Source of the DNA: Planococcus citri
Lineage: Eukaryota > Arthropoda > Insecta > Hemiptera > Pseudococcidae
DNA: 64,000 bases
Direction: 5' to 3'
Assembly: GCF_950023065.1 (NCBI RefSeq)
Contig: NC_088678.1
Coordinates: 62,526,460 to 62,590,459, forward strand
The position numbers and the translations under genes are program-made. Within the stretch, counting starts at the first letter, position 1; every line of letters begins with the position of its first letter. A model generated the notes under the pieces. The model did not search any database and was not told the DNA's origin. It was given only the letters and a program-made list of their open reading frames with translations. Below are positions 1-10,983 of this stretch, in pieces.

Positions 1-1340
1 GGAAGACTGAAAATCGAGTTGTAGAGTATTCTCGACTTATATTCAACAAGTGATTCACATTTGGTCTAATTTCCACGCCTTTTGAAGAAATTTCAAAATT
101 CTGGAAAAATCTAAAATCGTACTTCTGAAATCAACCCCCTTTCCCCTTTACAATACCTGAATTTCACTATTTCGAGTCATTCTGGAGCCTCCAGCACAAT
201 TTCAGATTTTCCCAGAATTTAAAAATTTCTTCACAAGGCGTGGACATTAATTTGGGCAGCCAAACGCCCTTCATAATATCTGAATTTCACTACTTCAAGT
301 CATTCTGGAGCCTCCAGTACGATTTTAGATTTTTCCAGAATTTTGAAATTTCTTCAAAATGCGTGGAAATTGATTTGGGAAGCTGAAAATCGAGTTGTAG
401 AGTATTCTCGACTTACGTATATTCAACAAGTGATTCACATTTGGCCTAATTTCCACGCCTTTTGAAGAAATTTCAAAATTCTGGAAAAATCTAAAATCGT
501 ACTTCTGAAATCAACCCCCTTTCCCCTTTACAATACCTGAATTTCACTATTTCGAGTCATTCTGGAGCCTCCAGCACAATTTCAGAATTTCCCAGAATTT
601 TAAAATTTCTTCACAAGGTGTGGAAATTAATTTGGGTATAGCCAAACCCCCTTCATAATATCTGAATTTCACTACTTCGAATCATTCTGGAGCCTCCAGT
701 ACGATTTTAGATTTTTCCAGAATTTTGAAATTTCTTCAAAAGGTGTGGAAATTGATTTGGGAAGCAGAAAATCGAGTTGTAGAGTATTCTCGACTTATTC
801 AATAAGTGATTCACATTAGGCCCAATTTCCAGACAAACACCTCTAGTGCTTTTTTGACCGGAATACATTTTTAATAAAGAAAAAAATGGCCAAAAAACAA
901 AAATTTACACAAAATGGTTACGTCTCATCTAAAATCGACCCCCCCCCCAATCCTTCATAATATCTGAATTTCACTATTTCGAGTCATTCTGGAGCCTCCA
1001 GCACGATTTTCTAGATTTTCTCAGAATTTTACAATTTCTTCACAAGGAGTGGAAATTAATTTGGCCAGTTAAAAATCGAGTTGTTGCTTATTCTAGACCT
1101 ATTTAAAGAGCTTATCTATTTCTTGGTCGATTTCCAGGCGAACATCTCGAATGGTTTTTGAAACAGAATATTTTTGATGATAGGTACGAGTAACATGAAA
1201 ATGCTCGTCAAAAAGCACTCTCGATGTGTCCTCCTGGAGCCACAACTCAATTTCTAGCTGCCTAAATTGATTTACACGCCTGCATGGGAAATTTTAAAAC
1301 TCTGCAGAAATTGAAAATCGCACTAAAGCTTCCAGAATGA
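1..1340. repeat. Tandem repeat array, ~380 bp unit, CTGGAGCCTCCAG modules
   Basis: A unit starting GGAAGCTGAAAATCGAGTTG recurs near 1, 380 and 759, giving about 380 bp per unit, with a decayed further unit to about 1340. Each unit holds two copies of TCATTCTGGAGCCTCCAG and two near-mirror segments (TTCCACGCC..TTTTGAAGAAATTTC against GAAATTTCTTCAAAA..GCGTGG). The array is therefore rich in inverted as well as direct repeats. It runs off the left window edge. No gene is visible in it. It belongs to the same repeat superfamily as the foldback elements elsewhere in the window. Confidence 0.8.
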
Positions 1341-2855
1341 CCAGAAATGTTGAAATTCTGTTTGTGAGAGTTGATAGGTATAAATTTCCGTCCTTTTTAC
1401 TGAATAAATACCTGATTTAAAACAAAAAAAATCACCAAAAATAGTCAATTTTGAATTTTCAAAAATGTACCAAAAAATCTAAAAAGAAATTTGGACGGCT
1501 GAAATTATAGTTGTGAGGGTTTTAGACCACGATATTTCCAAAAATCACGATCCCGTTCAAATTGGAATCCAAATTTATAGATTTTCTGTTGAATATTTTG
1601 TTTTTATATTTTATAGCCACAATTTTAGAGCCTCGGATTCCCCTCCCCTCCTCATCCTAAATGTACGGTAAGGAAGCAAGGAGATGAGCGTAGGCATTGA
1701 TTTTAAAAATGAAACCAGTCCTTTTTTAATCACTGTACTTACTATTGAAAAAACTTATTCAGACACAAAAAAGGATACTCTTAAACAGTAGCTAATAACT
1801 CGTTTGAAAAATTAACTTCTTTACCTAAAAATATGAGGTAGGTACCGTAACTTAATTTAGTACCTATTTTAAAAGTCTCTCGAATCTCATAATTAATTAT
1901 CTCACTAATTTAAACTACATACCTATTCCAGTAAAAAATACAGGTAGGTGCATTTCACTGCTGGAAATTTCAACCCAGCCTTTTCTAAATGAGGTAGCAA
2001 TATCACTGTTTATTTTTCCAAATGGGTAATATTCGTTTAATTATGATCGGAATTTTCAATTAAAATGATTCAAGCTCGAATTGTTCTTCAATGTATGAAT
2101 ATTTTGACATCATACGAGTCGGATGGGATAGGTAGGTAGGTACAACTACCGGTGAATAAAGAATCATCATCTAAATACCACACACGTCTAGTAAAAGAGT
2201 AAACTCAATAACTTAGTAATTCTATTTCGCATAAATATTCACTTTTTTCAACACGAATTTATCTCACTGTCAAATCTTTATTATTTAGTGGAAAAATTGA
2301 AATCGGTAGCGTTCTATTTGAACGAACCGAAGTCGGATTTTTCAAAGAAACAATCATCTGTCGAAATTCAATACCATACACAGAACCGGTTACTAAGTGA
2401 GCTCATCCAAGTGTGATGACGCGCAGCGGGTTATTTTCATCATTACATTTTCTCGACATCTTTTAATTAATTTGTCGCTTAATTTTTCAATTTCCGTGTC
2501 CATTAATTTGTATATTATAAAAGTATACCTATCTACGTGAAAAAAAGAAATCACACGAGTGAAATAATTTTTTCGCTGGAAACATTCGGCCAGAATTTAA
2601 CGTATGAGAATTAAAGATTTTAAAATTATTCGAGTGTGAAATTGTAAATATTTAATATACCTACTTACTTGCAACAGTTTTCATCATTATAAAGATCTTG
2701 ACGTGGTGTAAATTTTATATACTTTCGGAGATGATTCAGCCCTATCCTCAAATTCTAAAACAAATGTTTATTTTTTTGAAAGCTGCATTTTCTGACTACT
2801 TTCAATTTTAAAATGCGCCCAATTTGATGTAGGTAATTAGCATCCTTCTTATATA
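1341..2855. other. AT-rich stretch, no gene seen
   Basis: I see no ORF with plausible codon content, no RNA gene and no clear repeat boundary here. Several GTAGGTACC-like words, common throughout the window, are the only recurrent motif. Confidence 0.6.
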
Positions 2856-4746
2856 GTCCGGCATATGACGATAGGAGTAATTGCACCCCCCCCCCCGCCG
2901 ATCCTCCGGGACAACTTTTTTCTTAAAGGGGACATCCTAAGGAACATTTTAAAGCAAACTTGCCAAAAAAAAGTTGGCCTTACTTACAAAATGGCGGCCA
3001 TTTTGATTGTCAGGTCAGCCGAAATCGCAGATTTTGCGTTTTAACATAGGACTTGCACGAACTTTTTCAAACTTTACAAAGGTAGATCGAAAGATCATGC
3101 AAAAATTTATCACCTGTCAAAATTTCAAGTACTAAAGTGCGTTTTTAGATTTTTGGTGAATTTTTGAAAATCGAATTTAGGCCAAAAATGAGGGAAAAAA
3201 TCAAAAATTTACCAAATTGACCAGGAAAGCTGAAATTTGGGATATACCCTATATTCGACATGCCAAATCGATTGGAAACGGTTTCAACCCGTTTTGAGCA
3301 GTTCTGGAGCCTCCAGCAGATTTTTGAAACTCGAAATTCCCACAAAATTCCATCAAATTAGAGTTGTAAAGCTAACATTTATTCTAAAAGCTAATTTCAA
3401 TACGCTACGAAGTACTGCAGGTGAATTTCAAGTCGTTTTGGATCCTCCAGCGACTTTTTGAAAATTCCTAAAGCCTCCAACAGATTTTTGAAACGTGAAA
3501 TTTCCCCAAAATATCATTAAACTAAGATGGAGAGTCGAAATTCATTCTGCAAACTAATTTCAATACGCTACGAAGTTGGCTGCTGATGAATTTCAAGTCG
3601 TTTTGGAGCCTCCAGCAACTTTTTGAAAGGTTGTATGACGTTTTTTTTTTGGAAAATTAAAATTTCCTAAAAGTAGCTGGAAGCTTAAAAACCATTTGAA
3701 ACCACCATGTAGTCTGCGAAGTAAATTTCAGCTTGCCAACTCCATTTGATAAATTAATGTTGGGGAAATTTCAAGTTTCAAAAATCTACTGGATGCTCCA
3801 GTAATTTTCAAAAAAGTCGCTGGATGCTTTAAAATGACTTGAACCCACCTGAAATCGCCTTCACAGGTTGTTAAAATTGGAGTGTAGAGTAAATTTCAGA
3901 TTTCCATCTCCATTTGATGAAATTTTGTAAAAATTTAAAGTTTCAAAAATCTGCTGGAGGCTCCAGTAATTTTCAAAAAAAGCCGCTGGAGGCCCTAAAA
4001 TTACTTGTGCTCACCTGAAGTCGTCTTCAGAGGGTGTTAAAATTGGAGTGTAGAGTAAATTTCAGATTTCCATCTCCATTTGATAAAATTTTGTGAAAAT
4101 TCAAAGTTTCAAAAATCTGCTGGAGGCTTTAGGAATTTTCAAAAAGTCGCTGGAGGATCCAAAACGACTTGAAATTCACCTACAGTACTTCGTAGCGTAT
4201 TGAAATTAGCTTCTAGAATAAATTTCAGCTTTACAACTCTAATTTGATGGAATTTTGTGGGAATTTCGAGTTTCAAAAATCTGCTGGAGGCTCCAGAACT
4301 GCTCAAAACGGGTTGAAACCGTTTCCAATCGATTTGGCATGTCGAAAATAGGGTATATCCCAAATTTCAGCTTTCTTGGTCAACTTGGTAAAATTTTGAT
4401 TTTTTCCCTCATTTTTGGCCTAAATTCGATTTTCAAAAATTCACCAAAAATCGAAAAACACACTTTAGCACTTGAAATTTTGACCGGTGATAAATTTTTG
4501 CATGATCTTTCGATCTGCCTTTGTAAAGTTTGAAAAAGTTCGTGCTAGTCCTATGTTAAAACACAAAATCTGCGATTTCGGCTGACCTGTCAATCAAAAT
4601 GGCCGCCATTTTGTAAGTAAGGCCAACTTTTTTTTGGCAAGTTTGCTTTAAAATGTTCCTTAGGATGTCCCCTTTAAGAAAAAAGTTGTCCCGGAAGATC
4701 GGCGGGGGGTGCGGGGTGCAACTACTCCTATTGTCATATGCCGGAC
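2856..4746. mobile_element. Long foldback element, copy 1 (TA target site)
   Basis: The left end GTCCGGCATATGACGATAGG is mirrored by the right end ...ATTGTCATATGCCGGAC, and both ends are flanked by TA (2854-2855, 4747-4748). The two arms are inverted copies of each other over several hundred bases. Both arms encode the same peptide-like reading in opposite strands, which comes only from the repeat. The interior holds direct ~150 bp modules with GGAGCCTCCAG. No transposase ORF is present, so it would be non-autonomous. TA duplication fits Tc1/mariner-like or similar transposition, but the family is not identified. Confidence 0.8.
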
Positions 4747-4748
4747 TA

Positions 4749-5400
4749 TTAATTTATTAATTGAACGAGGAAAAAAACCGTTGATATGCAGTAGGCCTAC
4801 TGGGCTATTTACAGGAGCACGACGAAGATCGGCATCTATAGCTTTAAACGTATTACATAACAATACACGTGATTTTATCTATTCGCCAAAAAACATGTAA
4901 ACGATTACGCTGTCAAAAGAAAATAGCCGCTATCTGATTCAAAGGCCCTGAATAATCGGCGAAAATCTAAAACTGCGGATCATTTTACTTTAATGGTGCT
5001 ATCTTTTCAACTTTATCAATAACAATGATGCGGTTTACCGACCTTTTCAATAAAACTGGTTTCAATAACCAAGTTATTACCAGACCCGTGAATGTTTACT
5101 GGTATCTGTTACTTACGTAACAAAAGGGATCAGCTTGAGTAAATAGAAAGAGGGTCAAAAATGGGCTATAGGATTTTCTGTAAGCGATACACACACAAAC
5201 ACCGCGATGCAAAACACTCGTGGTTGCGAGAAAAAATAACATGTCGGAGGAAGGCACACGCTTAATCGGATCATTATAATGAAGTAAAAAAAAAAAAAAG
5301 AAAGAAAAAAGATACAAACAAGAACACTCCAATTGTGTAAGGTTAGTAAGTTTTCGAATATTTGAATTTAACGCTTCGAAGAGCTTCGCTGTCTGTCTAG
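4749..5400. other. Intergenic or intronic, no gene seen
   Basis: No convincing coding exon was found. The stretch ends in GCTGTCTGTCTAG, which would serve as a splice acceptor for the ORF that follows. Confidence 0.45.
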
Positions 5401-5638
5401 TTTCGGTGATGGTGCTTGCTGCGTATGCGGTAGCTGGACCGAATTCTATATAACCTTTGAGTGGCTTGAAACGTTGAAAAAACTATTTGAAAATACGAGT
5501 CGTGTAAAATTTGTCCTGATGGATCGAGATGTCCACGTTTGTATGGTTCATGAGGACGTTTACGATTATAATGAGCTACGAGGGCAGTTTTTCGATGAAA
5601 CCGCAGTGATAAAGTACTTCAGTGTTTATCAATTTAAG
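5401..5638 (+). CDS. Orphan exon-like ORF, unknown protein
   Basis: An open frame runs from a plausible acceptor (GTCTGTCTAG, ending at 5400) to a good donor (AAG/GTATGT at 5639). The length is one base plus 79 codons. The product has a Cys-rich start (GDGACCVCGSW) and a balanced, charged composition (KFVLMDRDVHVCMVHEDVYD), unlike the lysine- and asparagine-rich noise ORFs around it. I do not recognise a domain and found no partner exon on either side; the following intron would contain foldback copy 2. It could be an internal exon of an unidentified plus-strand gene, a relic exon, or a chance ORF. A start at 5474 would give a shorter first exon. Confidence 0.4.
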
Positions 5639-5841
5639 GTATGTATAGGTATACAATTGGCGGTTGTTTAATGTCTAGATCGAATGAATTTTTGGATCGT
5701 GTCGTATTGTGATATGTATTTCCTTTCTATAATGAATAGGTAGGTACCTAATCGTTTTCACTATAACGAGGAAAGTATCAAAACTGACACAGAAATTTTT
5801 GAACTGGTAGGGATTCTCCTGGAAAACCTGGAAAAGTCATA

Positions 5842-7531
5842 GTCGGAGAGCCCGCATAAGAATCTATTGCACCCCCTCCCCGTTGATCTTCCGGGACAAC
5901 TTTTTTCATAAAGGGGGAGTCCTAAGGAACATTTCTAGCCCCTGTACTAAAAAAAAAGTGGCCTTACTTACAAAATGGCGGTCATTTTCATTGACAGGTC
6001 AGCCGAAATCACAGATTTTGCGTTCCAACATGGGATTTGTACGAAATTTTTTAAACCTTACAAAGATAGATCGAAAAATTAGGCAAAAATTTATCATCTG
6101 TCAAAATTTCAAGCGCTAAGGTGCCTTTTTCGATTTTTGGTGAATTTTTAAAAATCAAATTTGAGCCAAAAATGAGGGGAAAAAATCAAAATTTTACCAA
6201 ATTGTTCAAGAAAGCTGAAATTTGGGATATACCCTATTTTCGACTTGCCAAATTGATTGGAAACTGTTTCAAACCGTTTTGAGCAGTTCTGGAGCCACCA
6301 GCAGATTTTTGAAGCTCAAAATTCCCACAAAATTTCATCAAATGGAGTTGAAAAGCTGAAATTTACCCTGCGAACTAATTTCAATACACCACGAAGTAAA
6401 ACTGCAGATGGATTTCAAGTCGTTTTGGAGCCTCCAGCGATTTTTTGAAAATTACTGGAGCCTCCAGCAGGTTTTTGAAACTCGAAATTCCCACAAAAAT
6501 TCATCAAATGGAGACGGAAAGCCGAAATTCATACTGCAAACTAATTTCAATTAGCTACGAAGTCGACTGCTGGTGGATTTCAAGTCGTTTTGGAGCCTCC
6601 AGCGACTATTTGAAAGGTTGTACGACGTTTTTTGGAAAATTGAAATTTTCAGAAAGTAGCAGGAAGCTTCAAAACCATTTGAAACCACCATGCAGTCGAC
6701 TTCATATTGTATTGAAATTAGTTTGCGAAGTAAATTTCAGCTTGCTAACTCTATTTGATAAAATGTTCTAGGAATTTTCAGTTTCAAAAACCTGGTAGAG
6801 GCTCCAGTAATTTTCAAAAAGTCGCTGGAGGCTCCAAAATAACTTGAACCCACCCGAAGTCGTGTTCAGAGGGTGTTAAAATTGAAGTGCAGAGTAAATT
6901 TTGGCTTTCCATATCCTTTTGGGAAATTTCAAGTTTCGAAAATCTACTGGAGGCTTCAGTAATTTTCAAAAAGTCGCTGGAGGCTCCAAAAGAACTTGAA
7001 GTTTGCCTGCAGTCGAATTCATAGCGTATTGAAATTAGTTCAAAGGGTAAATTTCGGCTTTCCAACTCCATTTGATGAAATTTTGTGGGAATTTCGAGTT
7101 TCAAAAATCTGCTAGAGGCTCCAGAACTGCTCAAAACGGTTTGAAACAGTTTCCAATCGATTTGGCATGTCGAAAATAGGGTATATCCCAAATTTCAGCT
7201 TTCTTGAACAATTTGGTAAAATTTTGATTTTTCCCTCATTTTTGGCTCAAATTTGATTTTTAAAAATTCACCAAAAATCGAAAAAGGCACTTTAGCACTT
7301 GAAATTTTGACAGGTGATGAATTTTTGCCTGATCTTTTGATCTACCTTTGTAATGTTTAAAAAATTTCGTACAAGTCCCATGTTGGAACGCAAAATCTGC
7401 GATTTCGGCTGACCTGTCAAATAAAATGGCCGCCATTTTGTAAGTAGAGCCACTTTTTTTTAGTACAGGGGCTAGAAATGTTCCTTAGGACTCTCTTTTT
7501 AAGAAAATAGATCTTATGTGGGCTCCCCGAC
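5842..7531. mobile_element. Long foldback element, copy 2 (TA target site)
   Basis: The left end GTCGGAGAGCCCGCATAAG and right end CTTATGTGGGCTCCCCGAC are inverted copies flanked by TA (5840-5841 and 7532-7533). The arms then continue as inverted repeats (CCGGGACAACTTTTTTC..., CCTAAGGAACATTTCTAGCCCC). The interior carries tandem modules of about 150 bp, each with CTGGAGCCTCCAG and a ...CAAATGGAGTTG..AAGCTGAAATT tail. No protein-coding capacity is seen; the ORFs here are repeat translations. Confidence 0.85.
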
Positions 7532-7533
7532 TA

Positions 7534-8690
7534 TCTGGGAATTTAGTCGGTCGGGAAAAGTCAGTAAAGGGTATTCCTATTCCCAAACTGGTCATGTTGG
7601 CTACCTCCGAAAAAAAATTTCGAGCCGAATTTCCGCCCCTCAACCTGCCCGCCCCCTTGGACAATAAGTATAGGCAAAAAAACGCGTTTTTTCGAAAAAA
7701 ATTCGATATCTATGAGTAGTGGAGAGAAATTTTGGTACTACGCGGAATGTGTAGGGGAAGCATGGGCCTTTCAACACGATTTTTTTCAAAAGTTTCTATC
7801 ATGGTGGTGGGGGTAAAATTGGCAAAAAAAAAACTTTGAACCGTCACAGCTTTGGATTGAAGGCTTGGGCACAACAACTGATTTCGACAAAATGTGTCGT
7901 TTTACAAGAGTACTTACTTTCTTCCTACCAATCTATAAAATTAAAATTTTCTTTTCAAAAAACTCATATTTGCAGAAAAAAACTGAAGAATGAATAGTAC
8001 AAAAAATGTTGAGCGTCAAATTTCACCCTAGAAAACGTGTTCAAAAGGTTGTCAAAACGCTCATTTACTGAAGTTAGCAAGGATAATAATTATTCAGTTT
8101 CAATTCTAACATTCTTTTCAATTTAAACACGTTTCCACAATGCTTTGTGAAAAAAAAAACTTCAAAATGAAAATATCGCGAGTCAAACTTACAAAAAGTT
8201 ACCAAGAATGGGCAAATTATCCAAAAATTGTTCAGAAATCTAACTCAATATCAGTAATTGCTAAAAATACAAATTTTAATTTCTATTTTCAAAAATTTAA
8301 CAAATTTTTTTCAAATCCAAAAAGTACCATACACACATATTATTATGCTTGATAGTGAGAGGAAAAAAATTTCGACTAATAGTAACCCATCGAAATGCAA
8401 ACCAATCGTTTGAAAAATCCTTTTTTTTTAGCATTTTCGTAGGTTTTTTAGCCATGCTAAATATTCTAAAAAAAATATATTAAGTACGTTGTGTATCTTA
8501 TCTGTAGATGTGTTAGCAATAGGTATCATTTTATCTACAAGTAGGTATGATCGCACATTTTTTTCGGGTCGGAATTTTTCTATTTTTAAAGAAAACTAGA
8601 AAAAATGAATAGAAAAGGAAGTCGAGAGGAAAAATATAAAATTACGAAGATTGATTTTAAAAATTGAAAAAGCAGCACCTTTTGGACAAA
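7534..8690. other. AT-rich, no gene seen
   Basis: Short ORFs here are K/N/F-rich and begin and end without splice signals. I see no gene or element boundary. Confidence 0.5.
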
Positions 8691-9290
8691 ATCTGTCAAA
8701 CGTTAGCACTAGCACTTTTTGACAATTTTTGCAAAAGCTGTACTTTCAGACTATTCTGGCTAACAACAATATTTTATTGAACATTTCGGCATAAAAAAGA
8801 ATTTTTTGGATAACTTGTAAAAAAAAAAAAGCTCTTTGTCTACAATATTTTGTCAAAAAAGTAGAACTTGCTGCTGAAAGTTTTGTGCAAAAAGCAGGAG
8901 TTTTGAAAATTTTGGCCGAAAGCAGTAGTTTATTTTTTACAATAATTTATTCATTCTGGCAAAAAAAACCTGTTGTTTTTTTATTTGATAACTAAGTACG
9001 AAAAAAATAAATTTTGGTAATGATTTGGCATAAAACAGGACTTTTTAGGATGATTTTGGCAAAATTTAGAATTTTTCCCAATTTTGGCAACAGGATGTTT
9101 TGAAAATTTTGGCAAAAAAATGGGAGTTTTTTTGGGCAATTTTTACAAAAGTTAGGAGTTTTTTATAATTTGGACAAAAAAGGAACTTCTTTACAATTTT
9201 GACATACCTAAACGAGATTTTTTTGACAATTTTAGGCAAAAGCATAACTTTGCAGTCTACTCTGAAAATTTTTCCAAATTCGCCTAGAAA
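8690..9290. repeat. Degenerate AT-rich repeat (GGCAAAA..TTTTTGACAATTTT type)
   Basis: Phrases such as TTTTGGCAAAA, AGCAGGACTTTTT and TTTTGACAATTTT recur every 30-50 bases with many changes. The same texture recurs at about 32.9-33.6, 50.35-51.0, 58.6-59.1 and 63.1-63.8 kb. It looks like a decayed short-period satellite and is not coding. Confidence 0.5.
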
Positions 9291-9454
9291 ACTGAATCTT
9301 GATTTGTATCCTATTTTCGAACTTTTGAGTTGATTGGCTATGGTTTCAAACCGTTCCGAAGCCTCTGTGGGATCTTATTTTTTTTCCAAACGTAATCATT
9401 GCAGAGAAAACGTGGGATTTTGAACAAGCTTTCAAAGTTTTCAAAAATATTTGC

Positions 9455-9620
9455 CTAAACGAGTTGACATTTGGCTCACCGAAAGAGCACGTCGCCCATA
9501 CCTCGGAACCCAATTTTTCAGCTGTCGAAGTTGCAAGTTGATTTTTTGAACAAAACGAGCAAACATATAAATATTAGAGATAAAAATTGGAAAAACTTGA
9601 CCCTTGACTGCGTGTTTTCA
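9455..9620. repeat. Fragment related to the 16.3-17.7 kb repeat
   Basis: The phrase GACATTTGGCTCACCGAAAGAG, then ACCTCGGAACCCAATTTTTCAGCTG, then GAGCAAACA..AGAGATAAAAATT parallels the ends and interior of the composite repeat in the MTP intron at 16.3-17.7 kb. It is a truncated single copy. Confidence 0.5.
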
Positions 9621-9659
9621 TTTTTACATCAAATTATTCATTTTCAAAAATAATGATAA

Positions 9660-10604
9660 AAAAAGGAATCATTGAAAATGAACAAATCAATGTCGTGAAC
9701 GACAAAAAATTACGACGTAATGTACCAGAAATTTTCCGCTCAGTCGACATTCCGTATTTTTCACCTCGAAAATGAAACTCTCTGGTCTCTGATCAAAAAT
9801 TAATCTAGATTGATATTGGATTAATCGAACTTCAAAAATCGATTCGTTTGTTATTTTCATCAGTCATTCCATATGATCGATAATGTACCCATGGGAATAG
9901 AAAGTCAAGTTGAGCCGCAACTGCCACAAGAATTGATCGTGTTATTTCGGTTTGATCGCAGTAGGTATAGCTCTTGGACTAAGGGTTCGTGATTGAGCAG
10001 AAAATATGTTCCAATTGCCCAATCGCCTTTTTAGACCAGGAAATGACAATTTCCTCGTTCGCCCATCTCATAGAGTTTTTCAATTTAAAATGATGATATT
10101 ATGTAATTAGGCAAGAGTTGTAGGTTGTTATCAATGATGCTTCTATAGACGCAAGTGTTCAAATTTTCTTTATTTTTTAGAGATAGAAGGGGGAGGGATG
10201 GAAATTGTTCCCAGTTTTGAAGAACAAAAATAATAGAAATAAATAAGCGAACATCTTGGATTAGGTAATTAGAAAATCGACGTCAATTATGAGGATGCGT
10301 GTGAAAATTTCAATGATGATTTTTAATTACGACTCAGGATGGCTGTTTTTTCAATATATCGTTGCACATTTCGTTATTATTTTGATTCAGTGCGAAAGTT
10401 CGTCCCGGAACTACCACTTTCGAGCGTCTCTTCTGCATATGAACGAACTTCGTTTCCTCCAACTTTTGGTATTTCTCACCGACCGATCTGTGAAAAAGTC
10501 AACATCAAATCTGAGTCTTAAAAACACCATTATCCGCACTTCTTTCAAAATTGGTTCCCTAAATGCTATTTCAATTCGGATGTGACATGTGAGTGTGACC
10601 AAAA

Positions 10605-10641
<37 letters not shown>

Positions 10642-10910
10642 AAATTATATTGTAATTTGAATTTTTTTTTCAATGTATAATATAATTCTCTGAACATCAA
10701 AAAAATTTAAATCCTCGTAGGTACCTAACATCTTTTAATTTTTTTGCTTGAGCACCAGAAAGATTTTTTTGGAATCTTCGAAAGGGATCTTCACGCTCTG
10801 GAGGGAAATGTGTAAAATCCGTGACTTGAGTGATCAAGAGGTTCCACTTTACACTGATATTACAAATATGTGCTTAAGAAAAAAATACTGACTGTAATAA
10901 GGTACAAGTA
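9660..10910. other. Region downstream of MTP, no gene seen
   Basis: This stretch lies 3' of the MTP stop on the minus strand. Overlapping ORFs at 10.3-10.6 kb on both strands have no splice support and no recognisable content. A run of 28 or so T (10609-10636) could be a decayed retroelement poly(A) tail in reverse. A 3' UTR of MTP may occupy part of it, but I could not place its end. Confidence 0.45.
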
Positions 10911-10983
10911 CTAATGATATTCCGCTCCTTCAGATTCGAATTTATATTTGCCATCCGCATCCTCCCTGATCAATTTGAGCATA
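10911..10983 (-). CDS. Possible last MTP exon
   Basis: An acceptor TATATTTGAAAAG followed by one base and 24 codons ending in TAG gives MLKLIREDADGKYKFESEGA and three more residues. The phase joins correctly to the preceding exon (AG/T). The match to the family C-terminus is weak, and the acceptor is poorly pyrimidine-rich. Another terminal exon or read-through after 11389 is possible. Confidence 0.4.

Noticed and set aside
1..830. CRISPR-like array of direct repeats
   Set aside because: Units are ~380 bp, contiguous and internally inverted, with no short repeat-spacer pattern; the genome is eukaryotic.
3145..7191. Repeated ORFs reading WEFRVSKICWRLQNCSKR and GYTLFSTCQIDWKRFQ on both strands as a protein family
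   Set aside because: They occur only in the arms of the foldback elements, in both orientations and with shifting ends. They are translations of the repeat, not genes; the same holds at 14.1-14.8, 21.7 and 22.6-23.0 kb.
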